From Nitrospinaceae bacterium (GTDB lineage: Bacteria > Nitrospinota > Nitrospinia > Nitrospinales > VA-1), in contig JAJDBA010000259.1 in the NCBI GenBank assembly GCA_029261675.1, positions 1 to 9,082 on the forward strand: a stretch of 9,082 nucleotides of DNA. The letters are read 5' to 3'. Position numbers and translations under genes: made by a program. This document shows, in pieces, positions 6,030 through 9,082 of this stretch (position 1 is the first letter of the stretch; each line of letters begins with the position of its first letter). The notes below the pieces were generated by a model. That model had not been told where the DNA came from, searched no databases, and was given only the letters and a program-made list of their open reading frames with translations.

Positions 6030-6782
6030 TCACAAATCGAACTGCATCAGGTCGCGGGCCAACGCTAGTTTTCCCTTATAAGTTTCTTGAACTGTGTTGC
6101 GGATGTTTTCTAAATCACAAGGTGGGTAGAAATGAGTGAGGCAAAGTTTTTTGCAATTGGCTTCCATTGCCAGCTTGCCCGCAAGCGTTGGGCCTAAATG
6201 CCCATCGGTTTTTTCGTCATCGGGCCAGGCGCATTCGAGAATCATCAAATCGGCGTCTCTGCCTAATTCAATCATTCCTTCGCAATAATCGGTGTCGCCA
6301 GAAACTGCAACGGATTTCCCTTGATCATCAGTGAATCGGTAGCCTCGACTCATGGCAATATGCTTCACTTTCCCTGCCTGAACTTTTAGTTTCTCAAAAG
6401 TACGAGCGCCTTCATCTATTTCTGAAATGTTCAGTTTGTATTCGGTGGGCTTCAACCAATGTTTGAAAGCCAGCGTGAGTTTGTCGAAAAAATCCTGAAA
6501 CCCAGGCCCGGCAATGATTTCGAGATCCTTTTTTCGGGCATCCAGTTGATAGCGTGAGCCAAATAAGAATGGAATGAGGTCGCAAACATGGTCGGGATGG
6601 TTATGCGTGAAAAATATGCGATCAATTTCGTGGTAGGTGATTCCCAGGTTGAGTAGTTGTCTCAGGTTTCCGTAACCGAAATCAACGAGAGAGTTGACCC
6701 CGTTGTTTTGAATGAGGACACCGGAAGAGTTGCGCTGTAAGGATGGCACAGCTGTGCCTGAACCCAGTATTGTGATTTTCAC
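6030..6782 (-). CDS. Metallo-beta-lactamase-fold hydrolase, RNase Z-like
   Basis: The 250-residue product has the full metal-binding set of the MBL superfamily in RNase Z-like order. The start motif is ILGSGTAVPS (5-14). The HxHxDH motif is THNHPDH with His60, His62, Asp64 and His65. Further ligands are His141, Asp163 (SGDTDY) and His217 (LTHFYP). GHLGPTLAG near 194-202 resembles the late His-containing motif of RNase Z relatives. It is shorter than classical RNase Z, and no flexible exosite arm is evident. The substrate could be a phosphodiester, a cyclic nucleotide or a small ester; sequence alone does not decide. The start is GTG at 6782, 9 nt after the stop of the Nfu_N gene. There is no Shine-Dalgarno sequence, so translation is probably coupled to the upstream gene. 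It is the last gene of the minus-strand operon. Confidence 0.92.
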   Translation of the reverse strand: MKITILGSGTAVPSLQRNSSGVLIQNNGVNSLVDFGYGNLRQLLNLGITYHEIDRIFFTHNHPDHVCDLIPFLFGSRYQLDARKKDLEIIAGPGFQDFFDKLTLAFKHWLKPTEYKLNISEIDEGARTFEKLKVQAGKVKHIAMSRGYRFTDDQGKSVAVSGDTDYCEGMIELGRDADLMILECAWPDDEKTDGHLGPTLAGKLAMEANCKKLCLTHFYPPCDLENIRNTVQETYKGKLALARDLMQFDL

Positions 6783-6791
6783 CTGATTGAA

Positions 6792-7058
6792 TTAGTAGGC
6801 AGATTTTATTGCATCCAGAATAGCTGCTTCCAGACTACCCCAACTAGCTTCAGGCTTTTTCGTGACAGAAATGAAGTCTGCCATTAGAAATACCTGGGTC
6901 ACTCCATCAATCGCAAACAAGGCTTTGGCAACCGGAGAATCTTCTGCGGCCTCGGCGTTGGCATAAGTTTTATGCCCCGATTCAATGGAATTGCAATTGA
7001 GGGTGTACTTCATTGCATTTTCGTTGGGGGTGGTTGAGACACTTACTTCGACTGCCAT
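6792..7058 (-). CDS. Stand-alone Nfu/NifU N-terminal domain protein
   Basis: The 88-residue product matches the N-terminal domain of Nfu-type Fe-S scaffold proteins (Nfu_N). The marks are TPNENAMKYTL (10-20), DSPVAKALFAIDGV (40-53), then VFLMADFISVTK (56-67) and a conserved Trp73 before a final helix. The C-terminal NifU domain with its cluster-binding CxxC is absent and there is no nearby fragment of it, so this is a natural single-domain form. It would not bind a cluster by the usual CxxC and may act as an adaptor. ATG 7058 was chosen because AAGGAAGG (7073-7066) lies 7 nt upstream, immediately after the stop of the FIST gene. The longer frame to 7127 would overlap that gene. It lies between the FIST gene and the hydrolase gene in one operon. 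Confidence 0.88.
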   Translation of the reverse strand: MAVEVSVSTTPNENAMKYTLNCNSIESGHKTYANAEAAEDSPVAKALFAIDGVTQVFLMADFISVTKKPEASWGSLEAAILDAIKSAY

Positions 7059-7077
7059 AGGGTTTCCTTCCTTTTTA

Positions 7078-8268
7078 TTAAGTACGATCTGATTTTCTAA
7101 AAATCCCAAACGAGCTGGTATAGCCATGCAGGAATGTGGTGTTTCCTACAGGCCCTATCTCTCCATTACAGAAAAATCCACCCAATGGAATCTTCCCCAG
7201 CTTTTCTTGGAACATATTGGTATCGTGGTTTGCTTCTCCATAAAGGTATTTGCCTCTACCGAGGCAGGAGAATAACAATGCACCGCTGGCATTTTCCGCA
7301 TGCCCTTGAGACAGGTATCGTGTGAGCATGACATCGAGATCTTCTGATGACATTTTTTTATCACGCAGATGGAACTGCACAAGTTGGCCGTTTCTTAATA
7401 AAGCGCCAATAGCCAGGGACTGACTTTCCCGGTCGACACCCATCAGATTGCGAATCAGAAAGTCGCCTTGTTTTGGGTCGTCTTTCATCGCGTCCATTTC
7501 GATTCCCAGAAACAGAGAAGTTTGTAATAGCTTTTTGTCAGCATCGGAAAGAGATTCATTGAGATCCTGCAAAACCTCAAGAGTGGGTTTTCCATCAAGC
7601 TCTTTTAGTAGAGTGTCCTGGCATGCGGTGATTTTCATAGGCTGACCGATGGGACGGCAACCCTGAGCTACGATAGTATCGACTTCTATATCGCCACTCA
7701 AAGCAATGCCAATCATTCCATTGCTATAAATTTTATCTCCCAGATAAAGCGCGTTACCGCCAGGGCCTTGTGCTCCGCTGGCGAGGCCGCCTACTTTTTT
7801 ACTGTTGGGATAGGCGAAGTCGATGCCTGCAAGAAACTCGTCGCCGCGAAAAGAAAAAGGGTCGGCAAGTAAAACGAAATGCGGTTGGTCTTTAATTTTC
7901 ACGTCCAACCAATCTCGCCAAACCGATGGAGAAGTGTCTTGGTCGGGCAACTCTTTGGTTTCGGAATAAATGGGTTGAATTTTTACACCTGGCATAGTTG
8001 CACAAGTGATACTGAATGCGGCCTGTTGTTCCGCTTCCTCTCCGTTTCCAATAATTCCACCGCCAGAACAACCAAACAATAGGCCGGGTTTGAGGTAGCG
8101 GTTTACCAGATCGGGAATCTTGTCATAAAAGTCTTTATATTGTGGTGCAACGAAAACAACGGTCAAGTCGGCCTGATCTTTGCCCAGTTGCCGAATGATT
8201 TCTTCTGCCGCTTCTTGCACAGCAGCATCGATATCCGTTTGTTTTGATAGGGCAGAAACCCATTTCAT
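7078..8268 (-). CDS. FIST N- and C-domain sensory protein
   Basis: The 396-residue product carries both FIST domains, a predicted small-ligand sensory module. The N domain (about 25-215) has VVFVAPQYKD, LLFGCSGGGIIGNGEE (64-78) and KVGGLASGA (158-166). The C domain (about 225-390) has LIRNLMGVD, LLFSCLGRG (331-339) and the strongly conserved block from LGGFFCNGEIGPVG to FLHGYTSSF (362-387). There is no signal peptide or membrane segment and no attached kinase, GGDEF or methyl-accepting domain, so it would act alone in the cytosol. Amino-acid-like ligands have been proposed for the family. The start is ATG 8268, with AGGAG 6 nt upstream. It follows the protoporphyrinogen oxidase gene by 51 bp and precedes the Nfu_N gene by 19 bp, so co-transcription is likely. 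Confidence 0.93.
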   Translation of the reverse strand: MKWVSALSKQTDIDAAVQEAAEEIIRQLGKDQADLTVVFVAPQYKDFYDKIPDLVNRYLKPGLLFGCSGGGIIGNGEEAEQQAAFSITCATMPGVKIQPIYSETKELPDQDTSPSVWRDWLDVKIKDQPHFVLLADPFSFRGDEFLAGIDFAYPNSKKVGGLASGAQGPGGNALYLGDKIYSNGMIGIALSGDIEVDTIVAQGCRPIGQPMKITACQDTLLKELDGKPTLEVLQDLNESLSDADKKLLQTSLFLGIEMDAMKDDPKQGDFLIRNLMGVDRESQSLAIGALLRNGQLVQFHLRDKKMSSEDLDVMLTRYLSQGHAENASGALLFSCLGRGKYLYGEANHDTNMFQEKLGKIPLGGFFCNGEIGPVGNTTFLHGYTSSFGIFRKSDRT

Positions 8269-8319
8269 AGCTAACTCCTAAATGTTTTTTGATGAACCCA
8301 ATATTAGATGCTAAATCGT

Positions 8320-9082
8320 CTATTCGGATTTAGTATTTAAAAATTCGAGAGCCGATTCGACGGATTGGTTGCCATTTTGGATGCAGTCAGGAATGCCAAT
8401 GCCGCGATAGGCACTGCCTGCAAGAAAAAGTCCGGGATAATTTTTCAAATCTTCCATGATCGAATCGATTTTTTCAGAATGGTTCACATGATATTGCACA
8501 TTCGATTTATGATTTTGAAACACTTTGCAGAAAACAGGTGTCTCATTGATACCCATTATTTCCTGTAGGTCTTTTTTTACAAGTGTCGCCAAGGTTTCTT
8601 CATCTTTTTCGGCGATCTCTTCTTGAAGCGCACCTCCAAGATAACAGCGTAGCATCACATGCCCTTCTGGGGCACGATGCGGAAACTTCGAAGATGTCCA
8701 GGTGCAGGCCAAAATACTGTGTCCTTCAGACCGTGGCACTACAAACCCGAATCCGTCAAGGGAGTGCGAGAAGCCTTCTTTTTTATATCCCAGTGTCACG
8801 GTGGCGGTGGAAACATATTTGATGCTACTCAATAACTCAGCAGAATCGGGAGCGATAGGTTGTAGAAGCTTTGCGGTGATAGCGCCGGGAGTTGCAATAA
8901 TAACAGCATCCGCCATACGTTCCCATCCGTCCTCAAGTTGCACGCGCCAGCCATCTTGCATTTTTTCGATGGCTTTAACTTTTGCGCTGGATTTAAACTG
9001 GATGTTGGGTGATTTTTTTATCACCGCTTCGACCATTTCTCCCAACCCATCTTTCAATGTCATGAATAGAGAGTAGGGGGTG
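8320..9082 (-). CDS. hemY: Protoporphyrinogen oxidase (HemG/HemY-type, FAD-dependent), N-terminal part missing
   Basis: This flavoenzyme oxidises protoporphyrinogen IX to protoporphyrin IX late in heme synthesis; the coproporphyrinogen-oxidising variant has the same fold. The frame is open to the window edge, so the start and the N-terminal FAD-binding GxGxxG lie outside; 253 residues are visible. Diagnostic parts are LKDGLGEMVEAV near the visible start, the VIIATPG segment of the FAD domain, YKKEGF followed by GFGFVVPRSEG (the substrate-domain hallmark), and the C-terminal AGSAYRGIGIPDCIQNGNQSV, the second FAD-contacting motif. The length is consistent with roughly the last half of a typical 450-480 residue protein. 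It is the most upstream visible gene of the minus-strand operon, with its promoter beyond the window. The 51-bp gap after it shows no terminator. Confidence 0.95.
   Translation of the reverse strand, partial: TPYSLFMTLKDGLGEMVEAVIKKSPNIQFKSSAKVKAIEKMQDGWRVQLEDGWERMADAVIIATPGAITAKLLQPIAPDSAELLSSIKYVSTATVTLGYKKEGFSHSLDGFGFVVPRSEGHSILACTWTSSKFPHRAPEGHVMLRCYLGGALQEEIAEKDEETLATLVKKDLQEIMGINETPVFCKVFQNHKSNVQYHVNHSEKIDSIMEDLKNYPGLFLAGSAYRGIGIPDCIQNGNQSVESALEFLNTKSE

Noticed and set aside
8702..9076. 124-residue open frame on the plus strand
   Set aside because: It is antisense to the clearly recognisable protoporphyrinogen oxidase and shows no domain or motif of its own.

Overview
The window is a GC-moderate bacterial chromosome segment holding eleven genes: nine complete ones and two cut by the window edges. 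The likely host is a Gram-negative respiratory bacterium. It carries complex I subunit NuoB and an exported multiheme cytochrome that ends in a type II DMSO-reductase gamma-subunit (EbdC/NxrC-like) heme b domain. That combination suggests a nitrite-oxidiser-type lineage such as Nitrospinota or Nitrospirota. The lineage is my inference from protein style and was not checked by any search.

Layout. (1) 1-447, plus strand: the 3' part of nuoB, followed by a 176-bp convergent intergenic region with two hairpins. (2) 624-4241, minus strand: an apparent three-gene operon encoding exported proteins. In transcription order these are a DUF1566/Lcl_C-type protein, a large cytochrome (Met/His-rich linker, two cytochrome c domains, one EB_dh-like heme b domain), and an unfamiliar protein with one CxxCH heme site and an HExxH zinc-site motif. 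An extended -10 promoter lies at its head, and the 5' leader can fold with the ribosome-binding site in the loop. (3) 4353-6019, plus strand: a cytosolic thioredoxin-fold plus NHL-propeller protein resembling NHLRC2, then a very small one-helix membrane protein. (4) 6030-9082, minus strand: a tightly spaced operon, in order a protoporphyrinogen oxidase (5' end outside the window), a FIST sensor-domain protein, a stand-alone Nfu N-terminal domain protein, and an RNase Z-like metallo-beta-lactamase-fold hydrolase.

How they may work together. The 624-4241 operon looks like an envelope electron-transfer module: a gamma-type heme b domain that could take electrons from or give them to a molybdoenzyme, wired to two c hemes, with a possible metal-loading Met/His segment. 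Its partners have no assigned role. The 6030-9082 operon links the penultimate step of heme synthesis with an Fe-S-scaffold-related domain, which fits a cofactor-supply theme. The most novel item is the CxxCH plus HExxH protein at 624-1901. No tRNA, rRNA, CRISPR array, insertion sequence or phage gene was seen.
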